Part shown: positions 16,744-24,758 of the stretch, in pieces
Layout: each line of letters opens with the position of its first letter
How positions within the stretch are numbered: position 1 is the first letter of the stretch
Made by a program: the position numbers and the translations under genes
Virus record (IMG/VR): IMGVR_UViG_3300045922_000293
Coordinates: 49,161 to 113,160 of that record
DNA: 64,000 bases
Reading direction: 5' to 3' (one strand)
From: a virus
The notes under the pieces: generated by a model
Seen by the model: only the letters and a program-made list of their open reading frames with translations
Told to the model about the DNA's origin: nothing
Database searches by the model: none

Positions 16744-18384
16744 ATGTCTAAAAAAACGATTGTGTATGGTGATGAGGCTAGGGCGAAGTTAGCAGCAGGT
16801 GTAGATACGATCGCCCAAGCAGTCGGCGTGACATTAGGGCCGCGCGGGCGGCATGTCATGATCGATCGTTTGGGAAATCCGCAAATCACGAAGGACGGAG
16901 TGACTGTAGCTCGTGAGGTAGAGCTCGACACACCTATTAGCCGCCTTGGGGCCCAAATGGCGCGGAACGCTTCCACAGCAACTGTAGCACAGAGCGGGGA
17001 TGGCACGACGACAACGATGATCTTGACACAAGCTATGGTCAAGAATGCGAGGAAGCTCTTGACGGGCAATAGTAGCTTATCCCCTGTTCTGATGCAGAAG
17101 GGCATGATGCGCGCGTCAACCCTCGGGGCGGATTTTTTGAGAAGTATCTCAAGAAAGGTGGAGAGCCCCGAGGAGATCGCCAAGATTGCCTCATTGTCGA
17201 GTAATGGGGATCACCATCTAGGGGCATTGATCGCGCAAGCCTGTGAGACGGCGGGGGAGGAAGGCGTGATCATGGTGGAAGAAGGTAAGGGGATTCAGAC
17301 GGTTTTGGAGTTTGAGGAAGGTTATTGTCTTGATCGCGGCTATTTTGATGTGATTTTTTGTGGGGATCCGTCAAAAACAGAGATTGAACTCGAAGATGCG
17401 TTTATCTTGATTTGTAATAAGAAGCTGACAGATGTCCATGAGAGCAAGCACGTGTTGCAATGGGTGGTCAGCATGGATCGCCCGCTTATCGTGATCGCTC
17501 ATGACTTTGGGGGTGACTTTTTAAAGGCGATGTATCAAAACAGCATCGCCAAAAATATCAATGTGGTGCCTGTTGTCGCCCCCTTATTTGGGGATAAGCG
17601 TGACATTCTTCTTGAGGACCTCGCGGTATTGACAGGCGGGATGGTGATTGATGATATGGCGGGGATCACATTTAAAAGTGTGGAGCCGCAGGATATGATC
17701 GGGATTGCGCATCATGTACGCGTCACGAAGACGCGGACGATCTTGTTTGACTGTACTTCGGATGCAGTCCGCTTAGAACAGCGCATTCGCCATGCTCAAC
17801 ATTTTGCAAGAACAAGCCCCAGCGAGTATGATAAAGAATTTCATCAACGCCGCGGATCTTATCTCGGGGGAGGCATGGCGATCATCCGCGTAGGCGCTCA
17901 GACTGAAGCGGAGATGAAGGCATATAAGGCCCGTGTGGAAGACGCCCTGGCTGCAACGAAGGCTGTGATCAAGGATGGCTTTGTGTTAGGCGGTGGTATG
18001 GCCTATTTAAAGACCTCAGAGTATCTCAAGGGTGTGTATCCCCAGATGAGCTTTGCCACGGAGGATGAGGAGGTTGGCTATCATCTTGTATGTGACGCTC
18101 TTGAAGCACCTCTCGTGAAACTTTTGGAGAATGCGCAGCTCAAGCAGCCTCATCGGATCTTGTATGCCGCGCAAGATTTAGGGTTTGAGGATGGTGCGGT
18201 CTATGACGTAGCACGGGGGGAATGGGTGGATGGGTATAGGGGAGGCATCATTGATCCAACGCTCGTGGTCCTGTCATCCCTGCATAATTCTGTGAGCACG
18301 GCATCCACGCTGATGATGGTGGAGGCCGTGATAGGCATCTCCGATATGGGTGAGTTTTCACCTTTTGGCATTGACCTTGCTTGA
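16744..18384 (+). CDS. groL: GroEL-type (group I) chaperonin, phage-encoded
   Basis: 546 aa, close to the ~548 of bacterial GroEL. ATG 16744 is chosen over 16738 because AAGGA (16733-16737) is 6 nt away. ATP-site motifs are kept: VTLGPRGRHVMID, ITKDGVTVARE, GDGTTTTMILTQAM near residue ~86, and the C-terminal equatorial VEDALAATKAVIKDGF with LGGGMAYL. The apical domain is recognisable (VLEFEEGYCLDRGYF, ALFGDKR-like PLFGDKRDILLEDLAVLTGG). The C-terminus ends MGEFSPFGIDLA without the Gly-Gly-Met tail. It folds proteins in a ring chamber, presumably phage capsid or tail proteins. No GroES-like gene is adjacent or seen in this window, as also reported for the chaperonin of Pseudomonas phage EL. 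Confidence 0.93.
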   Translation: MSKKTIVYGDEARAKLAAGVDTIAQAVGVTLGPRGRHVMIDRLGNPQITKDGVTVAREVELDTPISRLGAQMARNASTATVAQSGDGTTTTMILTQAMVKNARKLLTGNSSLSPVLMQKGMMRASTLGADFLRSISRKVESPEEIAKIASLSSNGDHHLGALIAQACETAGEEGVIMVEEGKGIQTVLEFEEGYCLDRGYFDVIFCGDPSKTEIELEDAFILICNKKLTDVHESKHVLQWVVSMDRPLIVIAHDFGGDFLKAMYQNSIAKNINVVPVVAPLFGDKRDILLEDLAVLTGGMVIDDMAGITFKSVEPQDMIGIAHHVRVTKTRTILFDCTSDAVRLEQRIRHAQHFARTSPSEYDKEFHQRRGSYLGGGMAIIRVGAQTEAEMKAYKARVEDALAATKAVIKDGFVLGGGMAYLKTSEYLKGVYPQMSFATEDEEVGYHLVCDALEAPLVKLLENAQLKQPHRILYAAQDLGFEDGAVYDVARGEWVDGYRGGIIDPTLVVLSSLHNSVSTASTLMMVEAVIGISDMGEFSPFGIDLA

Positions 18385-18547
18385 GGTATGCCGTAAGAAT
18401 GATGGGTTGTGCAGCCCCTCAGAGGAGGAGGAGGACATACTTAATCGTATGGATAAAATTTGGAAAAAGCTCACACTAGAAGAGAAATCTATCACATTTA
18501 CATCGAAGCTTTAGATGCTTCGATCCCATAGAAAGAAGGCATTATAG
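18385..18547. other. intergenic region with hairpin
   Basis: Contains a purine run AGAGGAGGAGGAGGA (18421-18435), a hairpin at 18502-18524 and GAAGG at 18535-18539 that serves the next gene. A 21-codon frame (ATG 18449 to 18514) is possible but its spacing from the purine run is poor. Confidence 0.4.
18502..18524 (+). terminator. stem-loop between chaperonin and DHH genes
   Basis: Perfect 8-bp stem ATCGAAGC / GCTTCGAT with a 7-nt loop and no T-run. It may attenuate or stabilise rather than terminate, since it lies only 24 bases before the next ATG. Confidence 0.4.
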
Positions 18548-19687
18548 ATGAGCAAGAGATTGATTATCTCCCATGCTGGGTGTAATGATGGTACATGGGC
18601 CGCGCATGTATGTCTAGCAAAATATCCTGATGCGAAGGTGTATTTTGCATCTTACCATCAAGACCCCCCTGATGTGACGGGTCTTGATGTGATCATGGTG
18701 GATTTTTCATATAAGCGAGCCGTTCTTCTTGATATGAAGGAGAAGGCAAACAGCTTGATTGTGTTGGACCATCATCTATCCGCTCAGGAGGATTTAGAGG
18801 GTCTTGATTTTTGCATCTTTGATCAAGAACATAGCGGCGCGGTCATGGCATGGTTGTATTTGTTCCCAGATCGCCCCGTGCCCGATCTTTTAAAGCGTGT
18901 GGAGGATTATGATCTTTGGCGGTTTCATTTTGAGGATACCAAGCGTGTAGTGCAGGGTATGTATTTGTACGGCAAAGATGATGTACAGCGTGAATTAGAT
19001 ATTGATGCTTTGCTTCAAGGTGTTGGTGACGATCGCCTGACCTTTTATGCAGATGTGGGCTCAGTGCTTGTCAAGTCTTCCAATCATGCGGTGTCGCGAT
19101 TAAAGAGCAAGGCCCATGATCTGAAGATAGGGGGGCATTGGGTCAAGGCTGTCAACACAACAGAATACGTCTCAGAATTAGGGGCCGAATTAGCTGCAAA
19201 GTCGAAATTCGCTGTGATTTGGAGTCTATCAAAGGATTCACAGCACATTCAATTATCTTTCAGATCGGATCGTGATAATCCGGACCATATCAAAGTGAAA
19301 GATATTGCGACATCATTAGGCGGGGGTGGTCATGAATATGCTTCAGGTGCTAAGATGACATTGTCAGAATTCTTGCTGTGTTTGAATCCTTATAGGAATG
19401 CACGTTCAGAGGCTTATAGGGAGATCACGCCGGATGCCGTGCTTGATTTCCTCAAGCATCACGGATGGATTGAGGTAGCTTCAACGGATTATAAGAGGGG
19501 GGAGGTGTATCAGCCTTTGTATAGCGTGTGGGATCTGCCCAAGACTGAATTTCAAGTCTTGGTGCCGCATGATCCTGAAAGGTCTGAATATACGCAGCGT
19601 ATGGCTGAAGTGGTGACACATCTTGCACAGGCACACCGTCGAGAGCGTCATGATATGATGTTCATGTTGATTCGTGGGTATAAGTGA
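18548..19687 (+). CDS. DHH-family phosphoesterase (NrnA/NrnB-like)
   Basis: 379 aa. Motifs in order: ISHAGCNDGTWAAH (metal site I), IMVDFSYKR (site II), LIVLDHHLSAQ (the DHH motif), FDQEHSGAVMAW (site IV), and a C-terminal DHHA1 signature GGGGHEYASGAKM near residue ~260. The ~100 residues beyond the DHHA1 motif are extra. Family members hydrolyse short RNA oligonucleotides, cyclic dinucleotide products or cAMP/cGMP. In a phage it could degrade nanoRNA for nucleotide salvage or remove signalling nucleotides of host defence; the substrate cannot be told. GAAGG lies 8 nt before ATG. The stop overlaps the next gene's start (TGATG). Confidence 0.85.
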   Translation: MSKRLIISHAGCNDGTWAAHVCLAKYPDAKVYFASYHQDPPDVTGLDVIMVDFSYKRAVLLDMKEKANSLIVLDHHLSAQEDLEGLDFCIFDQEHSGAVMAWLYLFPDRPVPDLLKRVEDYDLWRFHFEDTKRVVQGMYLYGKDDVQRELDIDALLQGVGDDRLTFYADVGSVLVKSSNHAVSRLKSKAHDLKIGGHWVKAVNTTEYVSELGAELAAKSKFAVIWSLSKDSQHIQLSFRSDRDNPDHIKVKDIATSLGGGGHEYASGAKMTLSEFLLCLNPYRNARSEAYREITPDAVLDFLKHHGWIEVASTDYKRGEVYQPLYSVWDLPKTEFQVLVPHDPERSEYTQRMAEVVTHLAQAHRRERHDMMFMLIRGYK

Positions 19688-20082
19688 TGCCGATATCCAA
19701 TATGAAGAATAATCAGGCTTTGACTTTCAAATGGGTGGTGGCGCATCCTTATTCAAAAAATCAAGTGAAGAATGTGCTGGTATTAGATGCCTTTGGGTTT
19801 CAGCCTAGTCTTGAGAGCCTTGACGTGTTTGAGCGTGATGTGCGTGAGGGGGGCTGGAAGGCATTTCGCGTGATTGTAAAAAAGGGTCAGATCACGTTTG
19901 CCATGATCTGGGATACAAAGCAAAAAGAATCGTATCTTGATTACATTTATACATGCGGCGTCTGGTCGGGGCGCATCTTGTCCTATCTTGAAACACATGT
20001 GAGCATCTCTGATACGATTCATGATGAAGAGGATGAAGAGGATGAAGAGGATCATGGGGAGGATCAGGAGGATGAGGATTAA
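19687..20082 (+). CDS. hypothetical protein with acidic C-terminal tail (131 aa)
   Basis: ATG 19687 overlaps the stop of the DHH gene, so the two are translationally coupled. Residues 1-105 form a small alpha/beta domain (FKWVVAHPYSKNQVKNVLV, AFRVIVKKGQITFAMIW). The last ~20 residues are almost all Asp/Glu (HDEEDEEDEEDHGEDQEDED), encoded by a 9-bp GATGAAGAG repeat from ~20025. Acidic tails can mimic DNA or bind basic partners; the next gene encodes a strongly basic tail, so a pair is possible but unproven. Confidence 0.6.
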   Translation: MPISNMKNNQALTFKWVVAHPYSKNQVKNVLVLDAFGFQPSLESLDVFERDVREGGWKAFRVIVKKGQITFAMIWDTKQKESYLDYIYTCGVWSGRILSYLETHVSISDTIHDEEDEEDEEDHGEDQEDED

Positions 20083-20138
20083 GTGTTTTAATTTGAAGCA
20101 TCATAATAATCTGCCCTTTTTTGACAAGGTATTTTGTT

Positions 20139-20723
20139 ATGATACGACACCTCGCTTTAGAATGCTTGTTCAAGCTGGCCTCCTTTCAATATGATCAAGA
20201 GCCTAGTGATCCCGCCCAATATCAACGTTGGTATGATCAACAACATGAGCACAACGTTGTTGTGGACGATTCATCAGGTCATAGTGAAATCTTGTCCCCC
20301 CGTGAGCCTTATTATGTGCGGGTAGCAGCGGCGATCCATCCGGATCTATCCCTAACAATTCAGCTTATTTCTAACATCTCAAAGAGTCTTACGGAAGGGC
20401 TTGACACATGGGATGAAGAGCGTGTAGAATTGTATCTGGATATGATTGAAGACCTTGCGGATTTTGCCGAAGATGTCTTTGATCTGGAACCCCTTGAAGA
20501 GGATCTAAGAGAAGTCTACGCTGTTACAAAAAGGCGGCGACCTTCTAAATCCACGGATTACCGTAAGTATCGCCAATATTGGCGTAAGAATCGTCAAAAG
20601 TATCGCCAAAAGAAGCGCAAACAGCGCTTAGATTATCGTAAAAATAAGAATAAAATCAAGCGTCGCCGCAAACTTTTAAAGAACCGCCCGAAGGGTCGTG
20701 TGAGAAAGCCACAAGCATTTTAG
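20139..20723 (+). CDS. protein with acidic middle and extremely basic C-terminal tail (194 aa)
   Basis: ATG 20139 follows an AAGG about 9 nt upstream. Residues ~80-125 form an acidic helical region (TWDEERVELYLDMIEDLADF). The last ~60 residues are a Tyr/Gln/Arg/Lys repeat-like tail (YRKYRQYWRKNRQKYRQKKR...) ending KGRVRKPQAF, resembling a histone-like or nucleic-acid-binding tail. No known domain found. Next to the acidic-tailed protein at 19687 and upstream of an AAA+ ATPase with an acidic tail. A DNA or RNA compaction role is a guess. Confidence 0.6.
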   Translation: MIRHLALECLFKLASFQYDQEPSDPAQYQRWYDQQHEHNVVVDDSSGHSEILSPREPYYVRVAAAIHPDLSLTIQLISNISKSLTEGLDTWDEERVELYLDMIEDLADFAEDVFDLEPLEEDLREVYAVTKRRRPSKSTDYRKYRQYWRKNRQKYRQKKRKQRLDYRKNKNKIKRRRKLLKNRPKGRVRKPQAF

Positions 20724-20751
20724 TACCGGAATGCATGTAGGAGACTAGCTA

Positions 20752-22380
20752 ATGAGTGATGAGAAAAAGGTTCATTCCCCCTTCTTCGAGAACATAGGTC
20801 CAGATGCCCCACCTGATGCAAATGCTAAACACGGATGGATGGGTTTTTTTCGGAACAAACTCAAAGAAGCCTCAGACTTTTTGAATCGTGATGATGTAGA
20901 GACTGTGCGCGAGGTTGCTACGGATATCTTCGAGGTGGCGTCGAGTATTGACCCCAAAAAGCCTTTGACCTATGCATTAGGGGCTGTACAGCTTGTGAAC
21001 GTAGCCGCCTCCTACTTAGAAGATACGGGTGTTCAAACCCCATTTGATATTGAGTGGTATACCATAGTTAATCGAAGTCACCCACTTATCTCAGGGGATT
21101 TGGCGTTATTTTTCTTTGAGGATCTTGATTCCCTGGGCTTCAAAACCCTGATGCTCAGTCATTCTAAAAGTAAATCGAAGGCTGTTAAGGCCAAGGATGC
21201 TGACCAGTCAAAAAATAACAGTAATGTGTCTTATGCGATTTATTGCTATGAGTTTTCTCCCGATGTGAAGATTTATTTCAAGGGGAGTACAGCGTATAAG
21301 TCGATGCCGAAGACGGACGGTGCGCGCTTTGATTATACGATTTATATAGATAACGGGATACCCCCTGTGGGGTATGATTCTCGCGACCCTCTTCAAAAGA
21401 AGCGCTGGGATGAAGCAGCACAGCGTGTGTTTTCGGTCCTAGCAAAGAAGGTGTGGACACGTTATTCTAATCATATCGAGATTTGTTGGGATGATATGAA
21501 GGGGAGTGTCATTTTTAAGAACAGGGAGGAGCCCCCTTGGGGTTATAAAGGGGATCGCGGTACCAAGTTGATTGACCAATGGGGTAAGTTTCTTCAGGCG
21601 GGCATCCGCCGTGCTGTCGTCCTACATGGCCCTCCGGGTAATGGTAAGAGTACGTTAGCGCGCGAGGCCGCGAAGCGGTTAGGGCGTAAAACCTTGTACA
21701 TACCTTTAGACACGCTGGATAAATCCCCGAGCTGGTATCTTGAGAGTGTGTTAGGAATCTTATCCCCCGAAATCGTGATCGTAGATGATCTTGATCGACT
21801 TGGGACAGGGAAGCTCTCCAAGCTGCTCGCTCTTTTTGAGGAGAATGTAAGTCTCCTGTCAAAAGTACCCCTAGTCATCGCGACCACAAATGATATCACC
21901 CGTTTGCCCAGTGCTCTGCGGCGCCCTGGCCGCTTTGATGAGGTGTGGTCAGTCACAGCCCCCGATCATGAAATGTTAGGGGATCTGATCTATCACCTTG
22001 CACAAGAAGAAAAGTGCTCACTTGGCGAGGGAGCTTATGAGCGAATCTTTGAGATGGCATCCAATTTGAGTCTGAGTGGGGCTCATATTCGCGAGTTATT
22101 AAGACGCGTGAAGGTCTTGGGCATTACGGCCCTTGACATTTCATCTGAAGATCTGACTTTCTCGGGGGATTTTTTTCTTGATGATGAAGAGATCGGTTCG
22201 GAAGACGATTGTAATGACGACGAGGAGGAGTTGATGGAAGGGGACGATGATGAGGAGGAGTTGATGGAAGGGGACGATGATGAAAGTGATCCTACCTCTG
22301 ATCGCCATCTTTATGCTGCTGCGAGATCCCGCACAAGAGATCGTAAAGGTGCCTACAATCTAAAGCCAAGGGAATTTTAA
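20752..22380 (+). CDS. BCS1-like AAA+ ATPase with acidic repeat tail (542 aa)
   Basis: N-terminal ~280 residues have no known domain, though helix-rich with a beta segment (IYCYEFSPDVKIYFKGSTAY). The AAA+ module starts at Walker A GPPGNGKST (293-301), then Walker B EIVIVDDLDRL, sensor-1 LVIATTND and LRRPGRFDEVW, the arginine-finger/box VII pattern seen in BCS1, FtsH and proteasomal ATPases. The C-terminus has two copies of EEELMEGDDD from a 30-bp repeat (22222-22281), then a basic end. AAA+ rings of this class unfold or translocate proteins. Neighbours with long charged tails suggest a local protein-handling set; partner unknown. Confidence 0.8.
   Translation: MSDEKKVHSPFFENIGPDAPPDANAKHGWMGFFRNKLKEASDFLNRDDVETVREVATDIFEVASSIDPKKPLTYALGAVQLVNVAASYLEDTGVQTPFDIEWYTIVNRSHPLISGDLALFFFEDLDSLGFKTLMLSHSKSKSKAVKAKDADQSKNNSNVSYAIYCYEFSPDVKIYFKGSTAYKSMPKTDGARFDYTIYIDNGIPPVGYDSRDPLQKKRWDEAAQRVFSVLAKKVWTRYSNHIEICWDDMKGSVIFKNREEPPWGYKGDRGTKLIDQWGKFLQAGIRRAVVLHGPPGNGKSTLAREAAKRLGRKTLYIPLDTLDKSPSWYLESVLGILSPEIVIVDDLDRLGTGKLSKLLALFEENVSLLSKVPLVIATTNDITRLPSALRRPGRFDEVWSVTAPDHEMLGDLIYHLAQEEKCSLGEGAYERIFEMASNLSLSGAHIRELLRRVKVLGITALDISSEDLTFSGDFFLDDEEIGSEDDCNDDEEELMEGDDDEEELMEGDDDESDPTSDRHLYAAARSRTRDRKGAYNLKPREF
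22222..22281 (+). repeat. two perfect 30-bp tandem units in the AAA+ gene
   Basis: Units 22222-22251 and 22252-22281 are identical and encode EEELMEGDDD twice. Perfect identity at synonymous sites points to a recent duplication. Confidence 0.9.
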
Positions 22381-22381
22381 C

Positions 22382-22672
22382 ATGTCTTCTTGTTATTGGG
22401 CGAGCCAAGGTCAATGTCTCCTCACAAAGCTACCTTGTGAGAGTGTTTTGGAGATTTTACACACGGTTCCAAACGCACGTCATGATCTTTTGAATTGTGC
22501 TCTAAATTGTGCTCAAAACGTGAATCCATTGTATTTAGAGTATGTGAATCAGGTGGGTTTGATTCAAGATCCATCTGATCAGAGTGCTTTGTTCCAGAAG
22601 AAGATCGGCAATAAGTTTGTGGATAACCATAGAAACATGCCTGATATGCGACTGCCTAAGAAGAATTCTTAA
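22382..22672 (+). CDS. hypothetical Cys-rich small protein (96 aa)
   Basis: ATG one base after the AAA+ stop, so probably coupled to it. Five Cys in the first half (SSCYWASQGQCLLTKLPCES and LLNCALNCAQNVNP) could bind metal, but the spacing fits no family I know. The C-terminal end is basic. Confidence 0.5.
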   Translation: MSSCYWASQGQCLLTKLPCESVLEILHTVPNARHDLLNCALNCAQNVNPLYLEYVNQVGLIQDPSDQSALFQKKIGNKFVDNHRNMPDMRLPKKNS

Positions 22673-22690
22673 CCATATATGATCACGATA

Positions 22691-22714
22691 CCTTACCTAC
22701 ACGACGCCGTAAGG
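22691..22714 (+). promoter_or_regulatory. hairpin in a short leader before the coiled-coil gene
   Basis: CCTTAC / GTAAGG stem with a 12-nt loop, 14 bases before ATG 22728. A TATGAT at 22678-22683 could be a -10, but it has no -35 and no TG extension. Confidence 0.35.
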
Positions 22715-22727
22715 CAAATAAACCCCC

Positions 22728-22979
22728 ATGACATCAAAACGAGACAATGTGGTCTTAATTCAAGGTCTTTTGAGGCAAAATGAAATTCTGTCTCAAAGAC
22801 TGGATCAATTAGAATCTGAATTGTCTGAATTGAAAGAAATTCACTCTTTGACCAGTGATATGTTTGTGAATGTGATGTTGGATATGTTAAAAATAGCACA
22901 GCCTAAAAAGGCGTGGCTTGATCTCTACCTCAAATCCCGTGAGAATTTCTTGAATCAGGCTGGGGATGAGGATAAATAG
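22728..22979 (+). CDS. small coiled-coil protein (83 aa)
   Basis: Residues ~10-45 show a heptad-like pattern (LRQNEILSQRLDQLESELSE) typical of a short coiled coil, followed by an amphipathic helix (SDMFVNVMLDMLKIAQ). No catalytic motif. Function unknown. Confidence 0.55.
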   Translation: MTSKRDNVVLIQGLLRQNEILSQRLDQLESELSELKEIHSLTSDMFVNVMLDMLKIAQPKKAWLDLYLKSRENFLNQAGDEDK

Positions 22980-22998
22980 GATATAAACGCGATTCCGT

Positions 22999-23025
22999 CG
23001 CCTCATTTTCCAAAGAAATGGGGCG
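22999..23025 (+). terminator. stem-loop between small genes
   Basis: Ten-pair stem CGCCTCATTT / AAATGGGGCG (one T-G pair) with a 7-nt loop and no T-run. It is flanked by TATAAACG (22982) and TATAAAAA (23030). Could be a weak terminator or a processing site. Confidence 0.4.
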
Positions 23026-23052
23026 TGGGTATAAAAAGATGGAGACCCTAAG

Positions 23053-23427
23053 ATGCCATTTGATTACATTCCGTTATCCGATAATGAGATTGATGTGGTG
23101 CATAAGATGGTGGATGGGCAAGAGCTTTATGTTGAGGTCGTGGGCTGGGGCTACCATCCGAGCCCTAAGATCATTGCAGGTGATAAGCGTATTCAGGTTC
23201 GCTTTCCACTTGAATTCAACCGCCCGGATTTCAGTGTGCCCGTGCATTACTTTGATATCGCCTTAAAGTTGAGGAACGGGCGTGAGGTATACAAGGATCG
23301 TCTCCCCGTATCAGACCCGTATCAAGGTGGCCCCGTGATGATTACAGCGGGCGTGTTGCTAGATATGGTATGGGATATCAGCGTGGGTGCGATCTCACCT
23401 GATTTCTTGCGCTATATGGGTAAGTAA
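23053..23427 (+). CDS. hypothetical protein (124 aa)
   Basis: Beta-rich small protein (ELYVEVVGWGYHPSPKIIAG, RIQVRFPLEFNRPDF). No family recognised. The stop directly abuts the next ATG at 23428. The N-terminal ~15 residues resemble common phage small proteins, but I cannot name one. Confidence 0.6.
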   Translation: MPFDYIPLSDNEIDVVHKMVDGQELYVEVVGWGYHPSPKIIAGDKRIQVRFPLEFNRPDFSVPVHYFDIALKLRNGREVYKDRLPVSDPYQGGPVMITAGVLLDMVWDISVGAISPDFLRYMGK

Positions 23428-23637
23428 ATGGCAGGTTTTCTTCGACCACAGCGCCCCTTAGATAAAACGATCTACTGGCGCGAGCTTAAAGTCTATGCGC
23501 TTTCACGGTTGGATGAACACGCATGGCAATATGAATTCTTGACGCAGTGTCAAGATGATGAGGATGCGCTCCGGCGTTTATCTTGGATCACAAAAACAGA
23601 TATTGAAAGGGATACTGTACAACATGGCAAGCCGTAA
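23428..23637 (+). CDS. hypothetical small protein (69 aa)
   Basis: Starts immediately at the previous stop and overlaps the next gene by 14 bases. Charged and helical (YWRELKVYALSRLDEHAWQYEF). No motif recognised; kept because of the tight operon overlaps. Confidence 0.5.
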   Translation: MAGFLRPQRPLDKTIYWRELKVYALSRLDEHAWQYEFLTQCQDDEDALRRLSWITKTDIERDTVQHGKP

Positions 23638-23917
23638 GAAGACGAATGAGACGATGAATGATAGTGTACTCCAACATCATCCCGTGGCACGCACGGATAC
23701 AGATATTTATATTTTATATGTGGGCACCCCGTCCTCCCATCAAACACTCAAGGTCAGGGCGGATCAGATCGTGGGCTTTCTTGTGAAGGGTGACCACCCT
23801 GAGCGCGTGTACCTCAAGGGGGGGCATTCTATTGATCTCACGCCTTCTGTTCGCAATCACATTGACGCCGCCCAGCATAACTTTGAGGTGATGCAGAGAT
23901 GGGAATCGGGGGACTAA
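23624..23917 (+). CDS. hypothetical protein (97 aa)
   Basis: ATG 23624 gives a natural start (MASRKKTNETMND) and overlaps the upstream gene slightly; the longer upstream extension is read over that gene and is unlikely. The core is a small beta domain (TDIYILYVGTPSSHQTLKV). It converges with the minus-strand gene, overlapping its end by 4 bases. Confidence 0.5.
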   Translation: MASRKKTNETMNDSVLQHHPVARTDTDIYILYVGTPSSHQTLKVRADQIVGFLVKGDHPERVYLKGGHSIDLTPSVRNHIDAAQHNFEVMQRWESGD

Positions 23918-24240
23918 GGCTCGCCTAGAGGGGCATGAAATACCAGCGTTAACTTCACATCACGGTTATAATAACGCTGGTATTTTTGTGCTAATCCCTT
24001 AGCTTCAGGGTACCAAATATCTTGATACATGTCTTTGAAGCCTTCACATGGGGGCCAAAGATCGATGACAAAGCAGAGAGAAGCCCCCCCATCATTGCTG
24101 ACCTCACGTATGCGCGGCAACATGTCAAGAAAGACACAAAAGCTCAATGACGACAGATAGGAATCCATGACGCGATGCGCAGCCATCGGGCTAGGCACTT
24201 GGTCCAAATCTTCCGGCATTGTGGTTATTTCACCTAACAT
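23914..24240 (-). CDS. hypothetical protein (108 aa)
   Basis: First of a two-gene minus-strand island. ATG at 24240 is preferred because AAGGGGGG lies about 6 nt upstream; a GTG at 24279 is possible and would overlap the neighbour. Compact protein with many aromatic residues (FVIDLWPPCEGFKDMYQDIW). Function unknown. It is probably co-transcribed with the sigma-like gene upstream (24273-24758). Confidence 0.5.
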   Translation of the reverse strand: MLGEITTMPEDLDQVPSPMAAHRVMDSYLSSLSFCVFLDMLPRIREVSNDGGASLCFVIDLWPPCEGFKDMYQDIWYPEAKGLAQKYQRYYNRDVKLTLVFHAPLGEP

Positions 24241-24272
24241 AAGCATCCCCCCTTCTTTGATCTCTATCAATT

Positions 24273-24758
24273 TCAGCACACAGGATATCGGACCCGATCC
24301 GATGACAGGTCGGGGAAGTGTTTGACCACTTCATGTTTGCAGAAGTCTTTAAATTCCTTCCACATGCTGACATAAGGGCGTTGATATTTATCGCCGATCT
24401 CCCGCCACGTCATCTCTTGAATGACGAGATCCGTGAGAACGAATTCATAGCCTTGCTGTACACAAAAGTGGTAGACTCGCTGCGCATCCATAAACATTTC
24501 AGTTGATACATGATACGAGCCCAAATCTCCTCTCATCTTCACATGATGCTCTACATGTTTTTGATGCCTCCTCGCATGTGATCCACAACGGGTGGCGGTG
24601 AGCTTGATCGCGTTGCGGATATGATCGAGGCTCTCATAAGAGCTTTTCTTAGCGAGCAGTTTGCAAATGGCCTCCTGAATCCAGTCCCCCTCTAAATTTT
24701 TAGGGAAGGTGTCAAGCATGGAAGCCCATTGCTGATCTGTGAGATCAGTCATGTACAT
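24273..24758 (-). CDS. putative sigma-70/ECF-like or HTH protein (161 aa)
   Basis: Overall shape recalls a small ECF-type sigma factor. An N-terminal helix reads LEGDWIQEAICKLLAKKS, then IRNAIKLTATRCGSHARRHQKH resembles the region 2 helix with its basic end. A C-terminal VLTDLVIQEMTWREIGDKY continuing QRPYVSMWKEFKDF resembles the region 4 helix-turn-helix. No single motif is decisive; it may be another HTH regulator. It is transcribed leftwards, opposite to almost everything else, from the region upstream of the topoisomerase gene. If real, it could direct transcription from the non-sigma70 motifs described here. Confidence 0.42.
   Translation of the reverse strand: MYMTDLTDQQWASMLDTFPKNLEGDWIQEAICKLLAKKSSYESLDHIRNAIKLTATRCGSHARRHQKHVEHHVKMRGDLGSYHVSTEMFMDAQRVYHFCVQQGYEFVLTDLVIQEMTWREIGDKYQRPYVSMWKEFKDFCKHEVVKHFPDLSSDRVRYPVC

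Noticed and set aside
18407-18514. Small frame (21-36 codons) between chaperonin and DHH genes
   Set aside because: Purine run is too far from ATG 18449, and it would overlap a hairpin; not enough support.
20121-20143. TTGACA and TG-T-TATGAT as a promoter
   Set aside because: Spacing is 11 bp, and the -10 would cover the best start codon of the gene at 20139.
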